The notes beneath the pieces were generated by a model. The model ran no database searches and was not told the origin of the DNA. It saw nothing but the letters and a program-made list of their open reading frames with translations. Made by a program: the position numbers and the translations under genes. 64,000 nucleotides of DNA, from positions 5,893,501 through 5,957,500 of the forward strand of contig NZ_JARUBJ010000002.1 of assembly GCF_029626145.1 (NCBI RefSeq), given 5' to 3'. The stretch's first letter is position 1. Each line of letters begins with the position of its first letter. This DNA is from Micromonospora sp. WMMD961. GTDB lineage: Bacteria; Actinomycetota; Actinomycetes; Mycobacteriales; Micromonosporaceae. Shown here in pieces: positions 20,754 to 29,671 of this stretch.

Positions 20754-21128
20754 TCACAGGTACGGCCGCGTGATGATCTCGATCGCGTGGCCCGCCGGGT
20801 CGAAGAAGTAGAAGCCCCGCCCACCGTGCTCGGTGTTGGTCTCCCCCTCCCGCTTGAGCTGCGGGTCGGCCCAGTACGTGATGCCGCGCCCCTGGACGAA
20901 CGTCAGACACCGCGCGAACAAGTCGTCGTCGACGAGGAACGCGTAGTGCTGCATCTGGATGTCCACCGGTGGCTCGGCGAACTGGAGCAGTACGCCCCCG
21001 TCCAACTGGACGTTGACGAACGGCCCCCACGACGGCGCCTCCGGCAGCTCGAACAGCTCTCGGTAGAAGGCGGCCGAGGCGTCCTTGTCCTTGCTGGCGA
21101 CGATGGTGTGGTTGAACGTGACAGTCAT
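20754..21128 (-). CDS. VOC (glyoxalase/bleomycin resistance) family protein, 124 aa
   Basis: MTVTFNHTIVASKDKDASAA opens a single-domain vicinal-oxygen-chelate protein with two beta-alpha-beta-beta-beta halves; metal ligands can be His8 (FNHTIV), His in MQHYAFLVD and Glu in HAIEIITRP. The substrate is unknown; members include dioxygenases, isomerases and antibiotic-binding proteins. I chose the ATG at 21128; the longer frame to 21323 has no supporting signal and its first 65 residues look non-coding. It stands alone between comEA and degV. Confidence 0.85.
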   Translation of the reverse strand: MTVTFNHTIVASKDKDASAAFYRELFELPEAPSWGPFVNVQLDGGVLLQFAEPPVDIQMQHYAFLVDDDLFARCLTFVQGRGITYWADPQLKREGETNTEHGGRGFYFFDPAGHAIEIITRPYL

Positions 21129-21341
21129 CTGTAGCGTCTTCTTCCCGGTCGATCCGCAGACCCGACCGGAGGCCGACGACCTCAGCCAGCCACACCGATG
21201 ACAAAACCCCGAGGGCGCCGACGCCCCGGATCCCGCACGAGAGACGCGCGCATCGCGTCGATCTCGGCGTGGTGGCTGAAGTAGCCAGAACCTCCGGGGG
21301 GTAGGCCCATCTGGGGCGCCCACCGAGGCTAACAGAGCGGG

Positions 21342-22196
21342 TCAGCCGGCCGGTCGACGGTGCACGACGACGCAGGCCAGACCCGGGCCGGCATGGGCGG
21401 CGACGACAGCGCCGGCCTCGGAGACGTACGTGTCGTGCAGCCGGTCACCGAACCGCTCGGTCAGCGCGGCGAGCAACGCCTCGGCGCGCTGCGGGGCGGC
21501 CAGGTGGTGCACCCCGAGGTCGACGTCGTCGTCCCCGGCCGCCTCGACGGCCAGGTCCGCCAGCCGGGCCACTCCCCGGCTGGCGGTGCGGACCTTCTCC
21601 CGCAGCACGATCGCCCCGTCCGGCATGTGCATGATCGGCTTGACGGAGAGGGCGGTGCCGAGCAGCGCCTCGGCGGCGTTGATCCGGCCGCCTCGGCGGA
21701 GGAACTCCAGCGTGTCGACGTAGAACCAGACGGTGGTGCGGGCGACGGCGGCGAGCGCCGCGTCGCGTACACCGGCGAGGTCGGCACCGGCCTCGGCGGC
21801 GGTGGCGGCCGCGATGGCCGGGAAGCCGAGACCCATCCCGGTCGAGCGACTGTCCACGACCTCGACGCGGCCGTCGAAGTCGGCGGCGGCCAGGTGGGCG
21901 GCCTCGACCGTGCCGGACAGCGCGGCGGAGATGTGCACCGAGACGATCCCGTCGGCGCCGTCGTCGAACAGTCGACGGTAGGTGCGGGCGAACTGCTCGG
22001 GTGCCGGCCGGGAGGTGGTCGCGGTGACCCGGCGGGCACTCAACGCCAGGGTGGCGTCGGCCGGCCGGGTCTCCACCCCCTCCAGCCCCTCCGCACCGTT
22101 CAGGACGACTGTCAACGGCACGACGGTCAGCCGGTGCGCCTGCACCAGCTCGGGCGGAAGGTAGGCGGTGGAGTCGATGACGACCGCGACGGGCAT
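21342..22196 (-). CDS. DegV family fatty-acid-binding protein
   Basis: A 284-residue DegV protein, MPVAVVIDSTAYLPPELVQA, with the DSTAYLP opening, VTATTSRPAPEQFARTYRRL (the T-S/Q-P loop) and SVHISAALSGTVEAAHLAA that form the lipid-binding pocket. DegV/FakB proteins bind fatty acids and hand them to a fatty-acid kinase. In actinobacteria it sits next to the gpgP-rsfS-nadD set, as here. The start at 22196 gives the standard N-terminus. Confidence 0.9.
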   Translation of the reverse strand: MPVAVVIDSTAYLPPELVQAHRLTVVPLTVVLNGAEGLEGVETRPADATLALSARRVTATTSRPAPEQFARTYRRLFDDGADGIVSVHISAALSGTVEAAHLAAADFDGRVEVVDSRSTGMGLGFPAIAAATAAEAGADLAGVRDAALAAVARTTVWFYVDTLEFLRRGGRINAAEALLGTALSVKPIMHMPDGAIVLREKVRTASRGVARLADLAVEAAGDDDVDLGVHHLAAPQRAEALLAALTERFGDRLHDTYVSEAGAVVAAHAGPGLACVVVHRRPAG

Positions 22197-22267
22197 GCCC
22201 GGCACGCTAGCCGATCGAGGGGCCGAACGACGAAGCGCGATGACGCTCGACCCGGGCGAGGATCGAC

Positions 22268-22897
22268 TCAGACGGCGTCGACGGCGACCGGGGCGGTGAT
22301 CAGGCCGACGTTGTGCGCCCGCAACTGCCAACCCCGGACGTCGTCGTGGCGCAGCTCGGTCCAGTGGCAGTTGGCCAGCGAACCGACGCCGCGCAGCACG
22401 GCGGCGTCCCAGCCGAGCAGGTGACCGACGCCCTGCCGGGAGGCGCCGCCGTGGGTGGCGACCACCACGGTGCCGCCCGGTGCCGCCTGGGCGGCCTCCA
22501 GCAGCGCGGCGGCGACCCGCTCACCAAGGTCGGGCAGCGGTTCCAGGTCGACGCCGGGAGCGGGGTCTCCGGCCCGCCAACGGGCGTACTCCTCGGGGAA
22601 GCGCTCGGCGACCTCGGTCAGGTGCAGACCCTGCCACTGGCCGAAGTGCCGCTCGCGCAGCCGGGCGTCGGAGCGCACCGGAAGCCCGGTGAGCGCGGCG
22701 AGCGCGCCTGCGGTCTCCGCGGCGCGGCTCAGGTCGCTGGCCACGATGGCGTCGGGGCGCAGCGCCGCGAGCAGCGGCGCGGCGGCGCGGGCCTGGTCGC
22801 GACCCAGCTCGTTGAGGGGTACGTCGGTCTGCCCCTGGACGCGGTTGGCGGCGTTCCAGTCGGTGTTGCCGTGCCGCCAGACGATCAGCTTGGTCAT
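22268..22897 (-). CDS. Histidine phosphatase family protein (GpgP-like)
   Basis: MTKLIVWRHGNTDWNAANRV has the catalytic RHG at residues 8-10; the second histidine is in VVVATHGG, and E in LRERHFGQWQG completes the pattern. In M. tuberculosis the gene in this place (beside rsfS and nadD) is the glucosyl-3-phosphoglycerate phosphatase GpgP, so that is the best guess; general phosphoglycerate mutase-like activity is the alternative. The start overlaps the rsfS stop by four bases. Confidence 0.88.
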   Translation of the reverse strand: MTKLIVWRHGNTDWNAANRVQGQTDVPLNELGRDQARAAAPLLAALRPDAIVASDLSRAAETAGALAALTGLPVRSDARLRERHFGQWQGLHLTEVAERFPEEYARWRAGDPAPGVDLEPLPDLGERVAAALLEAAQAAPGGTVVVATHGGASRQGVGHLLGWDAAVLRGVGSLANCHWTELRHDDVRGWQLRAHNVGLITAPVAVDAV

Positions 22898-23301
22898 TCT
22901 GCGGCGGCGGACCCGCTGGCGTCGGCCTCGACCAGGTCGCGGTCGACGAACGGGATGGTGGGGCAGTCCTTCCAGAGGCGGTCGAGGGCGTAGAACTCGC
23001 GCTCCTCGGTGTGCTGGACGTGCACCACGATGTCGACGTAGTCGAGCAGCACCCAGCGGCCACCACGCTCGCCCTCGCGCCGGACCGGCTTCGCCTTCTC
23101 CGGCAGCTCCAGCAGGCTCTCCTCGATGGCGTCGACGATGGCCAGCACCTGACGCTCGTTGGGGGCGGCGGCGAGCACGAACGCGTCGGTGATGGCGAGC
23201 TGGTCGCCGACGTCGATGATCGTGATGTCCTGCGCCTTCTTGTCGGCGGCGGCCTGGGCGGCCGCGACAGCCAGCTCGTGAGCGCGTTCGGAAACTGTCA
23301 C
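22894..23301 (-). CDS. rsfS: Ribosome silencing factor RsfS
   Basis: A 135-residue RsfS (Iojap/YbeB family), which binds ribosomal protein uL14 and stops subunit joining in poor nutrients. The core is visible: KKAQDITIIDVGDQLAITDA, FVLAAAPNERQVLAIVDAIE, then WVLLDYVDIVVHVQHTEERE, with YALDRLWKD at the end. GTG 23301 has GAAGGAG six bases upstream. nadD lies next and a phosphatase gene follows, the usual actinobacterial order. Confidence 0.93.
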   Translation of the reverse strand: MTVSERAHELAVAAAQAAADKKAQDITIIDVGDQLAITDAFVLAAAPNERQVLAIVDAIEESLLELPEKAKPVRREGERGGRWVLLDYVDIVVHVQHTEEREFYALDRLWKDCPTIPFVDRDLVEADASGSAAAE

Positions 23302-23411
23302 CGTTCTCCTTCGATCAAGCGTGCGATCCTCCAAGCGTCTCACACCCGGCGACGCACCGACCGCGCAGTTCTGGTCGGTTCCACGCACGAACAGGGGCAT
23401 ACCGGGCGGGC

Positions 23412-24008
23412 TCAGCGCTGGTAGAGGCTCCGCTTGGCGATGTACTGCACCACACCGTCGGGCACCAGGTACCAGACCGGTTCACCCCGGGCGACCCGGG
23501 CACGGCAGTCGGTCGACGAGATGGACATCGCCGGCACCTGGATCAGGCTGACGGTGTCCGCCGGGAGGTGCTTGTCGGTCAGCGGGAAACCGGGCCGGGT
23601 CACGCCCACGAAGTGGGCCAACTCGAAGATTTCGTCCAGGTCCTTCCAGGACAGGATGCGTTGCAGAGCGTCCGCTCCGGTGATGAAGAACAGCTGCACC
23701 TTGGGGCCGTACTCGGCCTGCAGGTCGCGCAGGGTGTCGACCGTGTAGGTCGGCCCACTGCGGTCGATGTCGACCCGGCTGACCTGGAAGCGGGGGTTGG
23801 AGGCGGTGGCGATGACAGTCATCAGGTACCGGTCCTCGGCGGGGCTGACCGGCTCGTCGGCCTTCTGCCACGGCTGCCCGGTGGGGACGAACACCACCTC
23901 GTCCAGGCCGAACCGGTCGGCGACCTCGCTGGCCGCGACGAGGTGCCCGTGGTGGATCGGGTCGAAGGTGCCACCCATGATCCCGATCCGCCGGATATCT
24001 TCCTCCAC
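23412..24008 (-). CDS. nadD: Nicotinate-nucleotide adenylyltransferase NadD
   Basis: A 198-residue NadD, which makes deamido-NAD from nicotinate mononucleotide and ATP. The nucleotidyltransferase signature GGTFDPIHHGH is at residues 12-22, and MSISSTDCR near 165-173 is the second nucleotide-binding motif (ISST-x-R). Length and both motifs are normal. It is the first gene of a leftward nadD-rsfS-phosphatase-degV set. Confidence 0.95.
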   Translation of the reverse strand: MEEDIRRIGIMGGTFDPIHHGHLVAASEVADRFGLDEVVFVPTGQPWQKADEPVSPAEDRYLMTVIATASNPRFQVSRVDIDRSGPTYTVDTLRDLQAEYGPKVQLFFITGADALQRILSWKDLDEIFELAHFVGVTRPGFPLTDKHLPADTVSLIQVPAMSISSTDCRARVARGEPVWYLVPDGVVQYIAKRSLYQR

Positions 24009-24076
24009 CCCGTGATCGTAGGCCGACCGCGTGAGCGGGCTGTTGCGGCCCGGTACCGGCTCGGGCGCCGGAGGCC

Positions 24077-24094
24077 TATACTCGCCTGCGAGTA
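24077..24094 (+). promoter_or_regulatory. Palindromic operator overlapping a -10, upstream of padR
   Basis: TACTCGC-ct-GCGAGTA (24079-24094) is a perfect 7-bp inverted repeat. TATACT at 24077-24082 is a good -10 that overlaps it, and a further CGAGTG half-site follows at 24104. PadR proteins bind such palindromes and repress their own genes, so autoregulation is likely. Confidence 0.6.
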
Positions 24095-24120
24095 ATCGCT
24101 AACGAGTGAATGGGGGCGTC

Positions 24121-24786
24121 GTGGCGAAACGGCGCAAGGTCGGCAACCTGCTGGCACTGGCCGTGCTCTCCGCTCTGGTCCAGCGGCCGATGCACCCGTA
24201 CGAGTTGGCCACCACACTCCGCGCCTGGGGCAAGGACCAGGACATGGAGATCAAGTGGGGCTCCTTCTACACGGTGATCCGCAACCTCGACAAACATCAG
24301 TTGATCGAGGCGGTGGAGAGCGTCCGCGAGGGCCGCCGCCCAGAACGCACCGTCTACCGCATCACCGACGCGGGTCGGGCGGAGCTGGTCGACTGGGCCC
24401 GTGAGCTGGTCTCCACACCGATGCCGGAGCATCCCCGCTTCCGGGCCGGGCTGTCCGTCCTTGCCGCCCTACATCCCGACGAGGCCACCGACCTGCTCCG
24501 GCAGCGACTCGACCGGCTGGACGGCGCGCTGCGTCGGGACCGCGAGACCCTCGACGCCCACCTGCGGGAGATTCCCCGCCTGTTCCTGGTGGAGACCGAG
24601 TACGACCTGGCCATGCGCGACGCGGAGGCCGCGTGGCTACGGGCGCTGCTCGTCGAGCTGACCTCCGGGAGCTACCCGGGGCTCGACACCTGGCGGGCCT
24701 TCCACGAGACCGGCGAGATGCCGGCCGAGCTCACCAGGCTGGCGGAAGGGACCAGCACCGGCCAGACACCCGACCCCACCGACTGA
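24121..24786 (+). CDS. PadR family transcriptional regulator
   Basis: A 221-residue regulator. The N-terminal winged helix runs from about residue 5 to 85 (NLLALAVLSALVQRPMHPYE, then KWGSFYTVIRNLDKHQLIEA and RTVYRITDAGRAELVDWA). The C-terminal PF10400-type helical domain (RDRETLDAHLREIPRLFLVE) mediates dimerisation. Such regulators often respond to small phenolic compounds or drugs. The FAD monooxygenase downstream is a likely target, judging from order only. I use GTG 24121; GTG 24106 would add five residues. Confidence 0.9.
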   Translation: MAKRRKVGNLLALAVLSALVQRPMHPYELATTLRAWGKDQDMEIKWGSFYTVIRNLDKHQLIEAVESVREGRRPERTVYRITDAGRAELVDWARELVSTPMPEHPRFRAGLSVLAALHPDEATDLLRQRLDRLDGALRRDRETLDAHLREIPRLFLVETEYDLAMRDAEAAWLRALLVELTSGSYPGLDTWRAFHETGEMPAELTRLAEGTSTGQTPDPTD

Positions 24787-24791
24787 CGGAC

Positions 24792-24827
24792 GGCTCCGGC
24801 GGGGTGCGCCAACACCCCGCCGGAGCC
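24792..24827 (+). terminator. Strong terminator after padR
   Basis: A 15-bp perfect stem, GGCTCCGGCGGGGTG/CACCCCGCCGGAGCC, with a six-base loop, six bases after the padR stop. It separates padR from the monooxygenase gene. Confidence 0.8.
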
Positions 24828-24944
24828 CCTACCCCGAACCGACACCTGGGAAGGCGCCCGGCCCGAAGCGGCAAACACGAGGATAACCGGGCTCCCTCCC
24901 AGGTCCGTGCGCCTGCGCGGACCACGACACCCCAGGGAGAGAGC

Positions 24945-26159
24945 ATGACCACGGTACGAACCGCGATCGTCATCGGCGGCGGTATCGCCGGCCCGGTGAC
25001 GGCGCTGGCGCTGCGCCGCGCCGGCATCACCGCCACCGTCCACGAGGCGTACCCGGCCACCGCCAGTGGGGCCGGTGGCATCGGCGGCACCCTCGCCCTC
25101 GCCCCGAACGGGGTCGCGGCCCTGCGCGTGGTGGGCGCGGACGAGGCGGTGACCGCGCTCGCCACCCCCATCGAGCGCACCATGATGGCGGTCGGCCGCC
25201 GCCGCGTCGCTCTGCCCACGCTGGCCGGCGTGCCGCCGCTGCGGGTGGTGCACCGGGCCGAGCTGCACCGGGTGCTGCACGATCGGGCGGTCGCCGAGGG
25301 CGTCACCTTCGCGTACGGCAAGCGGTTGGTCGACGCCGAACAGACCGGTGCCGGGGTGACCGCCCACTTCGACGACGGCACCTCTGCGACCGCCGACGTG
25401 CTGGTCGGCGCGGACGGCGTCCGGTCCACGGTCCGGGGGCTCATCGACGCGGCCGCTCCCGGCCCCCGGTTCACCGGCCTGCTCGGCTTCGAGGCGGTCG
25501 CCCGGCACGAGGTGGACGCCGCGCCGGGCACGATGACGTTCGCCTTCGGACGACGGGGCTACTACCTCTACTGGCCGGAGCCCGGCGGCGGCACCCGGTG
25601 GGGCGTCAACCTGCCGCAGCAGCGACCGATGAGCCTCGTCGAGGCCCGCGCGGTGCCCGCGGAGCAGTGGCTGGACACGCTGCGCGGCAGCTACGGCGAC
25701 GACGACCCGGGGCGGGAGTTGATGGCGACCAGCACCGCCGACGAACTCCAGGTGGTCGGCGCTCTACAGATCATGCCGCCGGTGCCGCACTGGCACCGGG
25801 GGCGGATGGTGCTGGTCGGCGACGCCGCGCACGCGCCGTCGAACAGTTCCGGGCAGGGCGCGTCGCTGGCCATCGAGAGCGCGGTGCAGCTCGCCCGCTG
25901 CCTGCGGGACCTGCCGGACGTCGCATCGGCGTTCGACGCGTACGTGCGGCTGCGTCGCTCCCGGGTGGAGAAGGTCGCCGCCCGGGCGGCCCGGATCAAC
26001 CACGCCAAGGCACCCGGGCCGGTCGCTCGGACGCTGATGCCGCTGCTGATGCCGCTGCTGGTGCGCACGGCGATGGACCCGGAGAGGACCGTCGCCGACG
26101 AGCAGCGCTATGTCATCGACTGGGATGCGCCGGTGACGGCGGAACCCGCGCTGCGCTGA
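24945..26159 (+). CDS. FAD-dependent monooxygenase
   Basis: A 404-residue group A flavoprotein monooxygenase. IVIGGGIAGPVTALALRRAG is the dinucleotide-binding GxGxxG; VLVGADGVRSTVRG is the DG motif; and LVGDAAHAPSNSSGQGASLA is the GD motif with the FAD ribityl contact. These enzymes hydroxylate aromatic substrates or inactivate drugs using NAD(P)H and oxygen. It follows padR, so inducible detoxification is a fair idea. AGGGAGAG precedes ATG 24945. Confidence 0.9.
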   Translation: MTTVRTAIVIGGGIAGPVTALALRRAGITATVHEAYPATASGAGGIGGTLALAPNGVAALRVVGADEAVTALATPIERTMMAVGRRRVALPTLAGVPPLRVVHRAELHRVLHDRAVAEGVTFAYGKRLVDAEQTGAGVTAHFDDGTSATADVLVGADGVRSTVRGLIDAAAPGPRFTGLLGFEAVARHEVDAAPGTMTFAFGRRGYYLYWPEPGGGTRWGVNLPQQRPMSLVEARAVPAEQWLDTLRGSYGDDDPGRELMATSTADELQVVGALQIMPPVPHWHRGRMVLVGDAAHAPSNSSGQGASLAIESAVQLARCLRDLPDVASAFDAYVRLRRSRVEKVAARAARINHAKAPGPVARTLMPLLMPLLVRTAMDPERTVADEQRYVIDWDAPVTAEPALR

Positions 26160-26163
26160 GCGG

Positions 26164-26199
26164 CGGGCGTGGGGTGGCTCGAAGGCCACCCCACGCCCG
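26164..26199. terminator. Bidirectional terminator
   Basis: CGGGCGTGGGGTGGC pairs perfectly (15 bp) with GCCACCCCACGCCCG around a six-base loop. It lies between the convergent monooxygenase and aminopeptidase N genes. Confidence 0.85.
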
Positions 26200-26206
26200 A
26201 CTACTC

Positions 26207-28723
26207 TCACGCCGACGCGGCGGCCACCGCCGTTCGGGCGACGAGCGCGCGGCGCAGGTCGTCGTCGGCGTCGGTCACCACGCGGCGCAGGCCGGGGGTC
26301 AGGTCGTCGCGGGCCAGCAACGCCGCGGCCGCCTCCCGGGTCGGCTGCGCCACGGCGTAGCGGGGGAACGCCAGGGCCGCCACCCGGTCGGCCGTCCAGG
26401 GAGTACGCCGGCTCGCGGCGGCCGGCATCTCCGCGAAGTACCTGTCGACGTAGGCGGCGGTCAGCTCGGCCTGCTCGGGTTGCCAGAACCCCTCGGCGGT
26501 CGCTTCCAACAGCCGATTGGACAGGTCGGTGGCCCGCACGATGATCTCCCAGGCGGCCTGCTTCGCCGCCGGATCGGGCAGGGCGGCCCGGCAGTGGGCG
26601 GCCCGTTCCGCGCCCGTGGCGCTGACGTCGGCAGCTGCCTCGACGGCGATCTCCGCCTCCCCGGCGGCACCCAACACCACCAGCCGGCGCAGCACCGCCC
26701 AGCGCAGCTCCGCGTCGACCTTCAGGCCGGCCGGCACGTCCCGCCCGGCGAGCCAGCCGACGAGCAGGTCGTCGTCGGTGGTCGCGGCGATCCAGCCTCG
26801 TGCCGCGGCCAGCTGCAACGACTCTCCGGTCGGCGCGCCGTCGAGCAGGCGCCGGCACGCCTCGGCGACCCGGGCCAGCGCCGCCGACCGGGCCAGCGGG
26901 TCGAGGTAGCGGTCGACGAGCGACCGGCTGAGCGTCAACACGTCCTCCGCGATGATCACCTCGGTCTCGGTGGGCAGCGCGGCGACCATCAGGTCGACCA
27001 GGCCGGCGACCGGCCGCTCCCCATCGGTAGCCGCGTCCAGTGCCTCGCCCCACAGCACCGCCCTGGCCAGCGGGTCGGTCAGACCGGGCAGCACCAGCGG
27101 AACGGCCGCCGCCGACGCCGGGTCGAGACGCACCTTGGCGAAGGTGAGGTCACCGTCGTTGAGGAGCAGCAGCCGGGCCGCCGGCAGGCCCGCCAGCTGA
27201 CCCAGCACGGTGCGATCACCGTCGGCGGCCGGATCGATGGCCACCTCGTCGCGCAGGACGCTGCCGTCCGTCGCGTAGCGGCCCACGCCGATCCGGTGCG
27301 GGCGCAGCACCGGGTGCGACTCGGGCGCGGTCTGCACCACCGCCACCTCGGTGTAGCGGCCGGCAGCGTCGACCGCCACCTCGGCGCGCAACGTGTTGAC
27401 CTGCGGTTGGCGCAACCACAGCTCGGCCCAGCCGGAGAGGTCCCGCCCACTGGCGCCGGAGAGGCTGGCCAGCAGGTCGTCGAGGGTGGCGTTGCCGAAG
27501 CGGTGCGCCGCGAAGTGCGCGTTCAGGCCGGCCAGGAACGCCTCGTCGCCGAGCCAGGCGACGAGTTGCCGCAACACACTCGCCCCCTTGGCGTACGAGA
27601 TGCCGTCGAAGTTGAGCAGGCCCTCGTCGGCGTCGGCGACCTCCTCCGGGGCGATCGGGTGGGTGGAGGGACGCTGGTCGGCCGCGTACCCCCAGGCCTT
27701 GCGGCGCATGGCGAAGGTGGTCCACGCCTGGTCGAAGCGGGTCGCCTCCGCGGTGACCCGGGTGCCCAGGTACTCCGCGAAGGACTCGTTCAACCACAGG
27801 TCGTCCCACCAGCGCATGGTGACCAGGTCACCGAACCACATGTGGGCCATCTCGTGGGCGATCGTGCTGGCCCGTTGCTCGCGCTGGGTGTCGGTGACCG
27901 CCGAGCGGAAGATGTAGTCGTCGCGGAAGGTGACGATGCCCGGATTCTCCATCGCGCCAGCGTTGAACTCGGGCGCGAACGCCTGGTCGTACTTGCCGAA
28001 CGGGTAGCGCTCCGTGAAGAGCTCGTGGAACCGGTCCAGGCACTGCCGGGTGACGGTGAAGATCTCGTCCGCGTCGGCGTCCAGATGCTCGGCCTGCGAC
28101 CGCCGGCAGTAGATGCCCAGTGGCACCCCGTCGTGCTCGGCCCGCCGGACGTGCCACGGCCCGGCGATGAGCGAGAAGAAGTACGTCGCCAGCGGCGCGC
28201 TCGGGGCGAACTCCCACCGGCCGGGGGTCGGGTTGGCGACCAGCACGGCGTTGCCGGCGACGACCCACTCCGGCGGAGCGGTCACCGCGAGGGTGAACGG
28301 GGCCTTGAGGTCGGGTTGGTCGAAGGCGGCGAAGATGCGCTGCGCGTTGTCGAGGAACGACATCGCGTAGAGGTAGGTCTCGCCGTCGGCCGGGTCGACG
28401 AAGCGGTGCATCCCCTCGCCAGCGTTGGAATACGCCATCTCCGCCTCGACGACCAGCGTGTTCTCCGCGCCGAGGCCGTCGAGCGGCAGCCGGTTGTCGG
28501 TGAGCAGGCCGGGATCGAGGTCACGGTCGTTGAGGCGTACACCCAGCAGGGTGGCGGGCTTGACCTCGACGAACGTCGCGGTGCCGGCGGTCGCCCGGAA
28601 CCGGATCTCGACGCGGGACCGGAACAGCTCCGCGCCTCCGGTCAGGTCGAGGTCCACCTGATAGGACTCGACGGTAATCGCCGCGCCACGCGCGGTCGCC
28701 TCTACACGGGTCAGGCTCGGCAT
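26207..28723 (-). CDS. pepN: Aminopeptidase N (M1 family)
   Basis: An 838-residue M1 metallopeptidase. GAMEN (about residue 252-256) recognises the peptide N-terminus; HEMAHMWFGD (HExxH near 287-291) and the later NESFAEYLG glutamate near 310 bind zinc. The N-terminal beta domain and a long ERAP1-like C-terminal helical domain complete the usual length. It trims amino acids from peptides in the cytoplasm. ATG 28723 gives MPSLTRVEATARG, the usual actinobacterial start; the longer frame to 28804 is unsupported. Confidence 0.95.
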   Translation of the reverse strand: MPSLTRVEATARGAAITVESYQVDLDLTGGAELFRSRVEIRFRATAGTATFVEVKPATLLGVRLNDRDLDPGLLTDNRLPLDGLGAENTLVVEAEMAYSNAGEGMHRFVDPADGETYLYAMSFLDNAQRIFAAFDQPDLKAPFTLAVTAPPEWVVAGNAVLVANPTPGRWEFAPSAPLATYFFSLIAGPWHVRRAEHDGVPLGIYCRRSQAEHLDADADEIFTVTRQCLDRFHELFTERYPFGKYDQAFAPEFNAGAMENPGIVTFRDDYIFRSAVTDTQREQRASTIAHEMAHMWFGDLVTMRWWDDLWLNESFAEYLGTRVTAEATRFDQAWTTFAMRRKAWGYAADQRPSTHPIAPEEVADADEGLLNFDGISYAKGASVLRQLVAWLGDEAFLAGLNAHFAAHRFGNATLDDLLASLSGASGRDLSGWAELWLRQPQVNTLRAEVAVDAAGRYTEVAVVQTAPESHPVLRPHRIGVGRYATDGSVLRDEVAIDPAADGDRTVLGQLAGLPAARLLLLNDGDLTFAKVRLDPASAAAVPLVLPGLTDPLARAVLWGEALDAATDGERPVAGLVDLMVAALPTETEVIIAEDVLTLSRSLVDRYLDPLARSAALARVAEACRRLLDGAPTGESLQLAAARGWIAATTDDDLLVGWLAGRDVPAGLKVDAELRWAVLRRLVVLGAAGEAEIAVEAAADVSATGAERAAHCRAALPDPAAKQAAWEIIVRATDLSNRLLEATAEGFWQPEQAELTAAYVDRYFAEMPAAASRRTPWTADRVAALAFPRYAVAQPTREAAAALLARDDLTPGLRRVVTDADDDLRRALVARTAVAAASA

Positions 28724-28792
28724 CCGCTTATCCTGCCCGATGGGGATCGGCACCCGGTCACCACACGACCCTCGGCACTGGAGGAAAGAACC

Positions 28793-29011
28793 ATGGCGCA
28801 GCACCCCAAGGGCGACTTCGACCTCTCTCGGGCGGTCTGGCAGCGGGCCGAGGGGGACACCTCCGACAGCGCCGTGGAGGTCGCCTTCGTCGACGATCTG
28901 ATCGGGATGCGCAACTCGGCCGAGCCGGAGGGGCCGGTGCTCGTCTTCACCCAGGCCGAGTGGGACGCGTTCGTGGCCGGCGCGCAGGACGGCGAGTTCG
29001 ACCTGGACTGA
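28793..29011 (+). CDS. DUF397 domain protein, 72 aa
   Basis: MAQHPKGDFDLSRAVWQRAE, VEVAFVDDLIGMRNSAEPEG and VLVFTQAEWDAFVAGAQDGE match the DUF397 family, small proteins common in Streptomyces and Micromonospora. Many sit next to helix-turn-helix regulators and act as their partners, but here the gene stands divergent from pepN with no regulator beside it. GGAGGAAAG precedes the ATG. Confidence 0.85.
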   Translation: MAQHPKGDFDLSRAVWQRAEGDTSDSAVEVAFVDDLIGMRNSAEPEGPVLVFTQAEWDAFVAGAQDGEFDLD

Positions 29012-29035
29012 TCGCGCCGGTCGGTGTGCGGCTGC

Positions 29036-29068
29036 CGTGCCGGTGCCCGCAGTCGGGGTGCCGGCACG
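29036..29068. terminator. Terminator hairpin between convergent genes
   Basis: CGTGCCGGTGCCC pairs with GGGGTGCCGGCACG (one mismatch region) around a short loop, between the DUF397 gene and the leftward gene ending at 29108. Confidence 0.55.
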
Positions 29069-29107
29069 AAGCCCTCCGCCGCCGCAGCGACCGCCCCGGG
29101 CCGATGA

Positions 29108-29515
29108 TCAACCATCGGCGCTGCCGGGACCGTCGCCGTCGCCCCAGCCGAGGCCGCCCGGACCCGAGGCGTGGTGGAAACCAGGGTGATCGGCGACGTC
29201 GACGCAACGCTCGCCGTCCGGGCCGACCGCACCGCAGAACAGCCGCTCGGCCCGCTGCCAGGCGTCCGCCGGCGACAGGGCCGCCGCACCGAGCGCCACC
29301 TCCGGGCGGAGCAGGCTCAGCGCCTCCGCGTACGCCACTGCCAGCTCACGGGCCTCGGCCGCGTCGGGCGCGGTGAAACCCAGGTGCACCGTGAAGAACC
29401 GACGTGGCCGGGTGGGCCGCCGCGCCGGCCCGATCAGTGACCGCCCGTCACGGCTCCCGCCCAGCGCCCCGAGCGCCCGTCGCTGCCGCCAGCGTGGTGA
29501 TGTGTTGTCGCGCAT
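29108..29515 (-). CDS. Hypothetical protein, 135 aa
   Basis: A 135-residue ORF with GGGGAGGGG just before its ATG. The first 40 residues are basic and low complexity. A FFTVHLGFTAPDAAEARELA segment and SPADAWQRAERLFCGAVGPD follow, and the end is glycine-rich. It faces the P450 gene across a 156-bp gap in which I see no clear promoter. No family is recognised, and the basic N-terminus makes the start uncertain. Confidence 0.55.
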   Translation of the reverse strand: MRDNTSPRWRQRRALGALGGSRDGRSLIGPARRPTRPRRFFTVHLGFTAPDAAEARELAVAYAEALSLLRPEVALGAAALSPADAWQRAERLFCGAVGPDGERCVDVADHPGFHHASGPGGLGWGDGDGPGSADG

Positions 29516-29671
29516 CCGCCCCTCCCCGTGGTTGCCCCACCAGCAGCAAACCAGGTTCCGCCGCCCCTGGGAGGGGCCAGCCGGCATGCCGTCGGCGCGG
29601 GGATTCAGCGGCGGCGACCTGGGTAGACGCAGCCGGCGGCGACCGGCCGCACCAGTGCGTGAGGAGACCCG

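Noticed and set aside
25598..29011. A 1,137-codon frame on the plus strand
   Set aside because: It is a shadow of the FAD monooxygenase and pepN genes, which have full family motifs. Only its last 72 codons (DUF397) are real, from an internal ATG.
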